Origin: Alkalibacter mobilis
Lineage (GTDB): Bacteria > Bacillota > Clostridia > Eubacteriales > Alkalibacteraceae
Length of the DNA: 64,000 nt
Assembly (NCBI RefSeq): GCF_015594845.1
Contig: NZ_JADNRK010000004.1
Location: 1-64,000, forward strand
Reading direction: 5' to 3'
How positions within the stretch are numbered: the first letter of the stretch is position 1; every line of letters starts with the position of its first letter. Of this stretch, positions 26,637 through 34,176 are shown one piece after another. The notes beneath the pieces were generated by a model. That model saw nothing but the letters and a program-made list of their open reading frames with translations, was not told the origin of the DNA and searched no databases. Position numbers and translations under genes: made by a program.

Positions 26637-26861
26637 TTACAGGTTTACAAGTATGGTCTCTTCCACTTTGTGGACTCCTTCAAAAGGATTGGTTTGAAGT
26701 GCCGCCATTCCGGCAGCCACGTCGTAAACATCCTGGTCCAAAGCCTGGGTATTTACGTTTGAATATGTTTTGCTTCTTACGATAGGTTCTCCCTTCTCGT
26801 CGGTTCCACCATTAAGTTTAAGAACCATTTTTGTTGATAGGATTGAAGATTCAACAGCCAT
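26637..26861 (-). CDS. DUF1659 family small protein
   Basis: A 74-residue protein (MAVESSILSTKMVLKLNGG ... PIVRSKTYSNVNTQA ... VHKVEETILVNL) matching DUF1659, a short conserved Firmicutes family of unknown function. It is divergent from the ComK-like gene and is followed 109 bases later by the DUF2922 partner. Both proteins have beta-rich, repeat-like edges (V-x-x-T and L-V-N-L), so they could form a complex; this is inference. Confidence 0.8.
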   Translation of the reverse strand: MAVESSILSTKMVLKLNGGTDEKGEPIVRSKTYSNVNTQALDQDVYDVAAGMAALQTNPFEGVHKVEETILVNL

Positions 26862-26903
26862 TTAATCACCTCCTTTCGTGTTCGGGGTCATTGATCCATG
26901 TGG

Positions 26904-26952
26904 AGATCCTTCGATAAACTCAGGATGACGTAATTTATAAGCTCAAGATGAC
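26904..26952. repeat. Single left-type repeat unit with a degraded second copy
   Basis: AGATCCTTCGATAAACTCAG plus GATGACG is followed by a short GCTCAAGATGACG fragment. It lies in the divergent region between the DUF1659 gene and the ComK-like gene. Confidence 0.8.
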
Positions 26953-27132
26953 GCTTTCCGACCCTTTACATTAAATAGAATGGCATTATTCAAAAATATA
27001 AACCCATAATTTTTAATATTTTAAATTTTTTTATGTTTTTTGTGGAATTATTATTTTTAATCGGTTAAAATATTATGGTGTCCATAAATTACCAGTGGAC
27101 CAAAATACAACAATGACGATCGGAGTGATTCT

Positions 27133-27690
27133 ATGAAGGTGGACTTTTTTGAGAAAAGGAATATTTTAGCAAATGAGACGATGTACATAATACCGGTTTA
27201 TCCGGAGGGCCAAAGGAACTGCACCCTAATTAAAACCCTTACAAGCAGCAGTTTGGTGAACTTCCATATTAAAACGGTATTGAAAAAGTATTACATGATC
27301 AACAACATAAACGAGAGCTATGCTCGAGACAGCGTTTATGAATTTACACGAAAGAAAACGTTATCAACGGTACCAATCTCAAGCGATATCATATTCATGC
27401 CAGTCAAAACAAGGATACCTTTACAAGGAGAAACTTCTTACGGTTACGCAAATATCCGGTTTATCGACAATATCCTAAAGTCAGACAATCAGGAATCATT
27501 ATCCAAAGTGCTATTCAACGACACGACTGAACTTTTCAGCCCTCAATCTTTAAAGAGCCTGGAGAGAAGTTATGTAAATGCAAAATTGATAGAGAAAAAC
27601 TATTTTTCCAAAGAAGTGGACGAGAGAGAGCATCTTGAAAAGCTTTTAGAGGCATTCTTTTTGTATACTACTAAACAGACAAAAGAGTAA
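27133..27690 (+). CDS. ComK-like protein (putative competence-type transcription factor)
   Basis: A 185-residue protein. From about residue 15 (MYIIPVYPEGQRNCTLIKTL) to residue 110 it reads like a divergent ComK. SYARDSVYEFTRKK at residues 60-73 aligns with the conserved SYAGRKAGTYEVTK region of Bacillus ComK; ISSDIIFMPVKT then matches the NQIFLFPTLSS region, and SYGYANIRFI matches CGWISHVHV. In Bacillus, ComK binds AAAA-N5-TTTT boxes and activates DNA-uptake genes. Upstream DNA (26985-27070) is very AT-rich with A4/T4 tracts. The gene stands alone, divergent from the DUF1659 gene, with a GGAGTG ribosome-binding site. The homology is judged by eye, and function outside Bacilli is uncertain. 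Confidence 0.65.
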   Translation: MKVDFFEKRNILANETMYIIPVYPEGQRNCTLIKTLTSSSLVNFHIKTVLKKYYMINNINESYARDSVYEFTRKKTLSTVPISSDIIFMPVKTRIPLQGETSYGYANIRFIDNILKSDNQESLSKVLFNDTTELFSPQSLKSLERSYVNAKLIEKNYFSKEVDEREHLEKLLEAFFLYTTKQTKE

Positions 27691-27708
27691 AAAGTTGGAA
27701 AGTTGAGG

Positions 27709-27920
27709 AGATCCTTCGGGCAAGCCCAGGATGGCGTATCAATACGGGACGTCATTCTGAACGAATGTGAAGAATCTTAGTATTTGAGGAAATCCTTAGA
27801 CAAGCCTCAGGATGACGAATCAATACGGGACGTCATTCTGAACGAATGTGAAGAATCTTAGTATTTGAGGAGATCCTTCGGCAAGCCTCAGGATGACGTG
27901 GTTTATAAGCTTAGGATGAC
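27709..27920. repeat. Dispersed bipartite repeat cluster after the ComK-like gene
   Basis: Three left-type and two right-type units alternate with a period of about 81 bases, ending in a degraded left end (GCTTAGGATGAC). Confidence 0.92.
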
Positions 27921-27931
27921 TGGATTTATAG

Positions 27932-27973
27932 AAAGAGGGTAAGGCCGATAATATTATCTGCCTTACCCTCTTT
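27932..27973. terminator. Long hairpin, probable terminator of the teichoic-acid operon
   Basis: A near-perfect 42-base palindrome: AAAGAGGGTAAGGC pairs with GCCTTACCCTCTTT around an inner palindrome GATAATATTATC, with one C-T mismatch. It lies 17 bases beyond the small ORF at the end of the tagO operon. The T-tract is short, so the terminator call is moderate. Confidence 0.65.
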
Positions 27974-27989
27974 GCTTATATGATTCAAA

Positions 27990-28082
27990 TTACAGCATGG
28001 CCAGCAACGGTACTAAAATTATGCTTAGTGCCATTACCAAAGCCAAGCCTCCGGTAATCATCTTTTTTGTTTTATTATTCAT
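27990..28082 (-). CDS. Small single-span membrane peptide (30 residues) overlapping the tagO end
   Basis: The ATG at 28082 lies inside the last codons of tagO, 8 bases before the end of its stop codon, and follows an AAGGAGGAG ribosome-binding site. The peptide begins MNNKTKKMITGGLALVMALS and ends in a hydrophobic VPLLAML, so it is a basic N-terminus plus one membrane helix. No family is recognised. The overlap, strong ribosome-binding site and position before the terminator argue for a real gene, perhaps a regulator or accessory of TagO or of the wall-polymer machinery. Confidence 0.6.
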   Translation of the reverse strand: MNNKTKKMITGGLALVMALSIILVPLLAML

Positions 28083-29091
28083 TGGGCTCCTCCTTGTTTT
28101 TAAACATTTTTCTGGATAATATCCTGATCATCAGATACACGCACACAACAAGCACCACACCCATTTGTGCCGAAATCGTATTATACACTATTGCCACCAA
28201 AGAAAACAAGATGCTTATTCCATAAATTATCAACACGGATTTTGTCTGAGAAGCGTTTTGAGCCATCAATACGTGGTGAAGATGTCCCTTGTCCGCCTCT
28301 ATTACGGATTTTCCACTGAGTTTTCTTCTTATTATGGCAAAAAGTGTGTCAAACACAGGGACCCCAAGTATTAACACGGGTACAACAAAGGAAATAAAGG
28401 TTGCGTTTCTAAAACCCATCAAAGCCATTACTGATATTATATAACCGAGAAACATAGCCCCCGTATCTCCCATGAAAATCTTGGCGGGATGAAAATTATA
28501 TATAAGAAAACCCATAGTGCTTCCGGCCAGTATAAGTGCGTAAGTCATGATAAAATAATCGTTCATCTGCGCAGCAAGATAGTACATTGTAAGGAAAGTT
28601 ATGGATGAAACCCCTGAAGCCAGACCGTCAAGCCCGTCTATAAGGTTTATGGCATTGGTCATTCCTATTATCCAAAGATAAGCAACCACACAGCCCAAAT
28701 AACCGGGATCAACAACTCCAATAAAAGGAAATGTGAAAGACCTGAAATAAAGCTGTCCGTAAAATATTACCACGGAAGCAGCCGTAAACTGCGCCAAAAG
28801 TTTTATCTTGGGGCTCAAATCGAAGATATCGTCTATTATCCCTGTAACCAGGATAATCAAGCTCCCGATAAAAATTGCATTGAACTGGTAATGAGGGTAT
28901 CTGAACAACAAGTGTCCCGCATAGAACGCCCCGAATATTGCCAGGCCACCCAGAGTAGGCATGAGCACCTTATGAACTTTTCTTTTATTGGGTTTGTCTA
29001 CCGCTCCAACGGCAATGGCAACCTTAGACACCAGCGGTGTCAGTCCTATTGCGATGGCTAGGCAGGTGATATAAATAAGCAATGGGTTCAT
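28075..29091 (-). CDS. tagO: Undecaprenyl-phosphate GlcNAc-1-phosphate transferase (TagO/WecA)
   Basis: A 338-residue polyprenyl-phosphate N-acetylhexosamine-1-phosphate transferase with about 10-11 transmembrane helices. Motifs are VDKPNKRKVHKVLMPTLGG near residue 31, GIIDDIFDLSPKIK (aspartates of the Mg site) near 84, NLIDGLDGLASG near 148, IFMGDTGAMFLGY near 208 and the basic cluster DKGHLHHVL near 268. It links GlcNAc-1-P to undecaprenyl phosphate, the first step of wall teichoic acid. It ends the TarIJ/TagGH operon, which supports this role. MraY is excluded by the HLHH-type loop. Confidence 0.93.
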   Translation of the reverse strand: MNPLLIYITCLAIAIGLTPLVSKVAIAVGAVDKPNKRKVHKVLMPTLGGLAIFGAFYAGHLLFRYPHYQFNAIFIGSLIILVTGIIDDIFDLSPKIKLLAQFTAASVVIFYGQLYFRSFTFPFIGVVDPGYLGCVVAYLWIIGMTNAINLIDGLDGLASGVSSITFLTMYYLAAQMNDYFIMTYALILAGSTMGFLIYNFHPAKIFMGDTGAMFLGYIISVMALMGFRNATFISFVVPVLILGVPVFDTLFAIIRRKLSGKSVIEADKGHLHHVLMAQNASQTKSVLIIYGISILFSLVAIVYNTISAQMGVVLVVCVYLMIRILSRKMFKNKEEPNE

Positions 29092-29156
29092 ATCATTTTC
29101 CTTATATGGCCTAAGGCCGTTATTTTAGTCCATAGACCACTTACTATACATAGATG

Positions 29157-30023
29157 TTAGATATCCAAGCTTTTCAGGTAATTTCTGAAGTCGTCCTTTA
29201 AATCATCTCTTCTTAGGGCGTACTCTACGGTAGCCTCTAAAAAACCAAGCTTGTTTCCTACATCATATCTTTTTCCTTCAAAATCACAGGCAAACATCTC
29301 TTCCTTGTCAGCAAGCTCCTTAAGGGCATCTGTCAGTTGGATTTCTCCGCCTGCTCCTCTTTCAGTATGTTCCAGGATCTCGAACACTCCGGGAGTTATT
29401 ATGTACCTGCCAAGTATAGCCACATTTGTTGGGGCATCTTCCGGTTTTGGTTTTTCTACCAAGTCTTTTACAGTATACACCCTGTCTTCGATTTTATCTC
29501 CAGATACTATCCCGTACTTGCTTACGTCTTCCGGTTTTACTGTCTGGACTCCCAAAACTGAAGCCTGCTTTTCATCAAAGATATCCATAAGCTGTTTTAA
29601 GGCAGGATTTTCATCATTGTATACCACGTCATCACCCAGAAGGACTGCAAATGGCTCATTGCCTACGAAGGTCTTTGCACAAAGAACTGCATGTCCAAGA
29701 CCTTTAGGTTCCTTTTGTCTAACGTAATTTATATTTACCATGTCCGAAATGTCTTGCACCAACTTTAACAATTCATCCTTGTTTTTTTCTTTAAGCTCGA
29801 GCTCAAGCTCTATGGACTTATCAAAATGGTCTTCTATGGCTCTCTTGCTTCTTCCAGTTACTATTAGGATCTCTTCGATCCCTGAAGCTATGGCCTCTTC
29901 TATTATGTACTGTATGGTAGGTTTGTCCACTATAGGCAGCATCTCCTTGGGCATTGCCTTTGTGGCTGGTAAAAATCTGGTGCCAAGTCCCGCTGCCGGT
30001 ATTATCGCCTTTCTTACTTTCAT
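29157..30023 (-). CDS. galU: UTP-glucose-1-phosphate uridylyltransferase
   Basis: A 288-residue nucleotidyltransferase with KAIIPAAGLGTRFLPATKAMPKEMLP at the N-terminus (quoted in parts: AAGLGTRFLPAT, then KEMLPIVDKP), FAVLLGDDVVYN near residue 110, and VEKPKPEDAPTNVAILGRYI. GGEIQLTDALKEL and the glycine-rich start identify GalU/GtaB. It supplies UDP-glucose, for example for polymer glycosylation, and feeds galE. It lies 65 bases upstream of tagO in the wall-polymer operon. The ATG at 30023 has AGGAGG. Confidence 0.95.
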   Translation of the reverse strand: MKVRKAIIPAAGLGTRFLPATKAMPKEMLPIVDKPTIQYIIEEAIASGIEEILIVTGRSKRAIEDHFDKSIELELELKEKNKDELLKLVQDISDMVNINYVRQKEPKGLGHAVLCAKTFVGNEPFAVLLGDDVVYNDENPALKQLMDIFDEKQASVLGVQTVKPEDVSKYGIVSGDKIEDRVYTVKDLVEKPKPEDAPTNVAILGRYIITPGVFEILEHTERGAGGEIQLTDALKELADKEEMFACDFEGKRYDVGNKLGFLEATVEYALRRDDLKDDFRNYLKSLDI

Positions 30024-30038
30024 GTCATTCCTCCTGGT

Positions 30039-31139
30039 TTAATAATTTTTTTGATTGAGTTTCAAATATATCTTGCCCCAGTAATCCTTAGATGCTGCAA
30101 AATCAAAAGCCAGATTTAGATCTGTGGGTTGTTCTATGATAAAATTCTCGCTTCTGTCAAGTTCTCTCAGACTTTCTTGGAAATCAGGGTCTTTCATGTG
30201 TTCAAGCACTGTTTTGTAGTTTATGCGGCTGCTTCTGCTGCTACCCACCAGAGTCAGGCCCTTCTCAAGGATATCTCTGGTATTTATTGGCACATCTTCT
30301 TCGCTTACGCCCATTAAAACTATCATCCCTCCGGGAACCATCTTTTTGATGGACAGATCTACGGCTGAAGTTATGCCCTTTCCGCCTACACACTCAAAGG
30401 ACAGGGAGAAATCATCTTTTAGCTCATCTCCAAAGATGTACTTTGTAGCGTGCTTGAAGTGAGCCAGTTTGTCGGAGCTTTTCCCAACCACGTGGATCAT
30501 CTCTTTAGGCAGGTTGAAAATGTGGTGCAGTACCGTATAAAGGCTATATCCAACAGGTCCGTCACCAAATATGAGAACCTTGGTCTTTGAATTCAACTTT
30601 TCAGCCTGATATGCTTTGTAAGCAGCATTATATGCTACTGTTACAAGTTCTGACAGAACGGCCACATTGTCTGGCACCTCGTCAGGGATTTTTACCGCAC
30701 ACAATCCGGGATGGACCATTTTTGACTGGGTCATGCCGTCAAATCCGCTGGAAAGGAAATGGACGTTCTTGCAGTGGTTTTCAAAGTGGACACCCTTTTT
30801 ACAGGCTTCACAGCAATCTTCCGGAGTCGGGTATTTGATCTCATCGTAAATATAGCCGGGGACATTAGGCACTATAACGACCCTGTCGCCTTTTCTATAG
30901 CCGTTTTGGCTGTCTTTTAATACTACTCCTATGCCTTCGTGCAAGAGCGCCATGGGAAGCTTTTTCTTTAGGGCTTCCTTTCGCCTGTTGCCAGTGTAGT
31001 ATCTTAGGTCTGCGGCACATATGCAGGCGAGGGTAGGTCTTATAACAAGGTCACTGTCTCTTTTATTCAATTCTTTTTCGACAATCTCGAACCTGTAAGG
31101 ACTTATGAGTTGTGTAACTTCGGATATTATCTTTGTCAT
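30039..31139 (-). CDS. tarJ: Ribulose-5-phosphate reductase (TarJ)
   Basis: A 366-residue zinc alcohol dehydrogenase-like (MDR) protein. CICAADLRYYTGNRR near residue 39 and ALLHEGIGVVL near 64 are TarJ features, followed by CCEACKKGVHFENHCKN as a structural-zinc-like cysteine cluster. VLIFGDGPVGYS near 190 is the NADPH site. It reduces ribulose-5-phosphate to ribitol-5-phosphate for CDP-ribitol synthesis by TarI, whose gene overlaps it by 4 bases (ATGA). The pair shows that the wall polymer contains ribitol phosphate. Confidence 0.92.
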   Translation of the reverse strand: MTKIISEVTQLISPYRFEIVEKELNKRDSDLVIRPTLACICAADLRYYTGNRRKEALKKKLPMALLHEGIGVVLKDSQNGYRKGDRVVIVPNVPGYIYDEIKYPTPEDCCEACKKGVHFENHCKNVHFLSSGFDGMTQSKMVHPGLCAVKIPDEVPDNVAVLSELVTVAYNAAYKAYQAEKLNSKTKVLIFGDGPVGYSLYTVLHHIFNLPKEMIHVVGKSSDKLAHFKHATKYIFGDELKDDFSLSFECVGGKGITSAVDLSIKKMVPGGMIVLMGVSEEDVPINTRDILEKGLTLVGSSRSSRINYKTVLEHMKDPDFQESLRELDRSENFIIEQPTDLNLAFDFAASKDYWGKIYLKLNQKNY

Positions 31140-31858
31140 TTCAATTCTTCTTTCTTCATGTTTCTAGCATAATATATTTTTTTAAAAAGCTCAATATCTT
31201 CTTGCGTAGTGAGCTTCTTGTTGTCGTAGGTATCAATGACCACTTTTACAGGAAGACCCAGCCTGTATACCAATCGTACATCGTCGGTGGTCTCCGTAAA
31301 GTTGTCCTCTATGGCTTTGTCATGGGCCATGACGATAAGGTCGTATTTGAACGTCTGGGGCATTAAACCGTTGTATAAAAGATTTCTGTCTGGCATGCCG
31401 ATTATCATTCCGTTTTCCACCTGGATCATCGTATCCGTTGTTTTAACGGCTGTATCGACTGCTCCGTGTATCATTGCCTCGTCAATAGTTTCGTTAATCA
31501 TGTCTTCTCCGATGAAAGGCCGGACAGCTTCATGGATCACCACCACTTCAGGTTTCTTTTCCTTAAGAGCCATTAAACCGTTGTAAGTGGAGCCCTGCCT
31601 GGTGACCGCACCCTGTACCACCATTACGGGTTTGTTAAAGTGGTATTTGGATATAAGTTCCCTGGTATAGTCCATGAATTCTTCATTCATTACTATTACG
31701 ATATCGTCTATTCTCTCGCACGCATCTATCACCCTCATGGTGTGGATGATAAGGGGTACAGAGTCGAATTCAATGAATTGTTTTGGTATTTGAGATCCCA
31801 TTCTTTCGCCTTTTCCGGCTGAAAGAAGTATGCAGGATGCGGTTGTTTTTTTGGACAT
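31136..31858 (-). CDS. tarI: Ribitol-5-phosphate cytidylyltransferase (TarI)
   Basis: A 240-residue IspD-like nucleotidyltransferase. LLSAGKGERMGSQIPKQF near residue 12 is the CTP-binding start, VIHEAVRPFI near 125 is conserved, and ALDEAMIHGAVDTAV-like and QTFKYDLIVMAHDKA segments follow. It makes CDP-ribitol from CTP and ribitol-5-phosphate. IspD itself is the alternative, but the overlapping tarJ and adjacent polymerases make TarI the better call. An AAGGAG site precedes the ATG at 31858. Confidence 0.9.
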   Translation of the reverse strand: MSKKTTASCILLSAGKGERMGSQIPKQFIEFDSVPLIIHTMRVIDACERIDDIVIVMNEEFMDYTRELISKYHFNKPVMVVQGAVTRQGSTYNGLMALKEKKPEVVVIHEAVRPFIGEDMINETIDEAMIHGAVDTAVKTTDTMIQVENGMIIGMPDRNLLYNGLMPQTFKYDLIVMAHDKAIEDNFTETTDDVRLVYRLGLPVKVVIDTYDNKKLTTQEDIELFKKIYYARNMKKEELK

Positions 31859-31883
31859 TTTGGTGCTCCTTTCATTACAGGGG

Positions 31884-33029
31884 TTAGAGATTCAAGGGTT
31901 TTAAAAACTTGTTTACCAGTCTTTCGGAGCTCTTTCCGTCTAGATGGTCAAAATTCTCCCTGGCAAACTTATCTATATCGTAGTCTTTCCACTCTTCATT
32001 TTTTATTATCCGCATAAGATCCTCTTCCTTATAGGCTATGGGTCCCGGGACAAAAGTCTTGTAGTCTTTGTAAAAAGCCGAGTTCTGCTCGTATTCTTCC
32101 AGATCGTAGGGAAAAAATACCATGGGTTTGTTTAACAGTGCAAATTCAAATATAGCAGACGAATAATCCGTCAATAGAACGTCTGTAGCCGTAAGCAGTC
32201 CATTAAGAGGATATTTTGAGGGAACTATCAAAATATTTTCTCCATTTTTTTCAAGGTTTTTCATGATTGCATGGGGATGTGGTTTTACCAGTAAAATATA
32301 CTCATCTCCCAACTCTTTTAGAAACTTACCGGTGTCAATGGGAAATACCGAATGCTTGTCCTTTCCCCTTCCTCTAAAAGTGGGAGCATAGAGTATCACT
32401 TTTTTGTTTTTGATGTCCGGAAAGTCTTTTAAAACTTTTTTTCTTTGCTTTTCAACTTTCTTTTCATCAAAAAAGAAATCCGTCCTGGGTGCTCCTATGG
32501 GGATAACATTTTCAAGTGGTACCCCAAAAGCCTGAGAATAATCCCAAGCAACGCTTTGTGAAGTACATACGGCGTAGTCGTAGTACTTGTGAAGAAAATC
32601 GGCCTCAACGCCTTTTATGCCGTCTTTAAGCCCCAGAGTGCTTCGGCCAAACTTCTTGAAGGATCCGCAGGCATGCCAGGTCTGTATTACCTTTGTTGCT
32701 TTCTTGTGTGGAAATAGATGGACAGGCAAATATGCATTGTCCAAAAACACTATACCAGAGGTCTGAACGTGGTAAAGTCCCCTTACCAGTTTAAACAGAT
32801 ATCTTATCTTTTCAAAAAAACTGTATCCATAGGAATCTATTAGAAAGACCGACTTGTAATTTAAGCCCTGCCTTTTTATTTCATCATTTATATATTTAAG
32901 ATTTCCCTGCAACACATCATTTCTAGGCGTTGCAAAGAGGATCTTTCTCTCGTTCACCATCAGCGGCTTGAACAATATGTAAAAAAATCTTAAAAACATT
33001 TTGGTCAATACGTATTCTGTTCCGGTCAT
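31884..33029 (-). CDS. CDP-glycerol/ribitol phosphotransferase family protein (TagB/TagF/TarL-like)
   Basis: A 381-residue member of the teichoic-acid polymerase family, with an N-terminal membrane-associating stretch (FLRFFYILFKPLM). Motifs are QTWHACGSFKKFG near residue 115, GAPRTDFFFDEKK near 180, LYAPTFRGRGKD near 215 and the family signature LLTDYSSAIFEFALLNKPMVFF near 290, then FVPGPIAY. It transfers polyol-phosphate units from a CDP-activated donor to the lipid-linked chain at the membrane. It is one of three tandem paralogues; whether it primes or polymerises cannot be told by reading. Confidence 0.88.
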   Translation of the reverse strand: MTGTEYVLTKMFLRFFYILFKPLMVNERKILFATPRNDVLQGNLKYINDEIKRQGLNYKSVFLIDSYGYSFFEKIRYLFKLVRGLYHVQTSGIVFLDNAYLPVHLFPHKKATKVIQTWHACGSFKKFGRSTLGLKDGIKGVEADFLHKYYDYAVCTSQSVAWDYSQAFGVPLENVIPIGAPRTDFFFDEKKVEKQRKKVLKDFPDIKNKKVILYAPTFRGRGKDKHSVFPIDTGKFLKELGDEYILLVKPHPHAIMKNLEKNGENILIVPSKYPLNGLLTATDVLLTDYSSAIFEFALLNKPMVFFPYDLEEYEQNSAFYKDYKTFVPGPIAYKEEDLMRIIKNEEWKDYDIDKFARENFDHLDGKSSERLVNKFLKPLNL

Positions 33030-33030
33030 A

Positions 33031-34176
33031 TCAATCCCGCCCTTTGATTATCTTGTCGATAAATCTTTTTGTAGATCCCGAGTCCTTGTAATCGAAAAAT
33101 TTATCCTTGAATTGCCTGATTTTATCCATATCCCAAACATCATTTTTGATGATCTTTGCCAACTCATCCTGATCTCTCGCTATAGGACCGGGAATGAAAT
33201 CTTCGTAGTTGTAGTAAAAGTCCCTCTCATCCATGTAGCTTTCAAGGTCGTAGGCATAGAAAACCATAGGTTTTTCCATCAGGGCAAACTCAAAAACCAC
33301 GGAAGAATAATCTGTGATCAAGATGTCTGAAAGTATCATAAGCTCGTTGATGTCTTCGTCTTTGGACAAATCTATTGCAAAATCGGAGTACTTGTCGTCC
33401 ATCTGGAATCCTTGGCTTACAAAAGGATGAAGTTTCAATATCAGCACATGGTCGTCACCCAACTGCTTCTTTAGATCCTCCATATCCAGATTGCAACCGC
33501 CTTTTGCATCGAATCTGCTGTTTCCTCTGAATGTAGAAGCGTAAAGAAGCAACTTTTTATCTCCGAATATGTCATATTTGTTTCTTAGCTTTTTTATTAT
33601 CTGTTCTTTTTTTTCTTCATCAAAAAATATATCCGTTCTTGGAATCCCTATGGATATTATCTTGTTTATATCCATGTGAAATCCGTCGGCATAATGTTTG
33701 GCCACTTCTTTTGAACTGACTAAAACGCAGTCATAATTGGAGTGGATCTTCACTTTTTCTAAAAAACTTTTGCCGACCCCGAAGCTTTTGTCTACAACGC
33801 TGTATCCAAATTTCTTAAAAGCCCCGCAGGCATGCCATACCTGCACTACTGTAGTCTCATCTTTAGGTTTGACTACATACAGTGGGTATAAGTAATCGTC
33901 CACGATAAAGAAACTGCTTGTTGCAATATGGTAGGCAGCTTGGATCATCCTCATCAAGTATACGATCTTTCCATTAAAATCATCTTGAGATTTATGAAGA
34001 AACAATTTGACTTCGTGACCGGTATCCTGCCTTAAAAGTTCTTCGTATATATATTTAAGATTTCCATCAAGTTTTCCGGTGCTAAGGTTTGCCAGGGTTA
34101 TCTTGTTTCTGACCGGCAGCATGGACAAAAATATCCAGGCAAATTTTATGATGTTTTTTCTTATGGAATTTATCAC
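33031..34176 (-). CDS. CDP-glycerol/ribitol phosphotransferase family protein (TagB/TagF/TarL-like)
   Basis: A 381-residue paralogue of its neighbours. VWHACGAFKKFGYSVVD lies near residue 118, IGIPRTDIFFDE near 188, LYASTFRGNSRFD near 225 and ILITDYSSVVFEFALMEKPMVFYAYDLE near 300, followed by FIPGPIAR. The start is a GTG at 34176 that overlaps the upstream gene's stop by 4 bases. It is the second of three tandem enzymes of the ribitol-phosphate polymer. The order along the transcript (537-residue, this one, 381-residue) may reflect order of action, which is not proven. Confidence 0.88.
   Translation of the reverse strand: MINSIRKNIIKFAWIFLSMLPVRNKITLANLSTGKLDGNLKYIYEELLRQDTGHEVKLFLHKSQDDFNGKIVYLMRMIQAAYHIATSSFFIVDDYLYPLYVVKPKDETTVVQVWHACGAFKKFGYSVVDKSFGVGKSFLEKVKIHSNYDCVLVSSKEVAKHYADGFHMDINKIISIGIPRTDIFFDEEKKEQIIKKLRNKYDIFGDKKLLLYASTFRGNSRFDAKGGCNLDMEDLKKQLGDDHVLILKLHPFVSQGFQMDDKYSDFAIDLSKDEDINELMILSDILITDYSSVVFEFALMEKPMVFYAYDLESYMDERDFYYNYEDFIPGPIARDQDELAKIIKNDVWDMDKIRQFKDKFFDYKDSGSTKRFIDKIIKGRD

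Noticed and set aside
31136-31858. IspD of isoprenoid synthesis
   Set aside because: The sequence is IspD-like, but the overlapping tarJ and the teichoic-acid operon favour TarI; an ispD elsewhere cannot be excluded.
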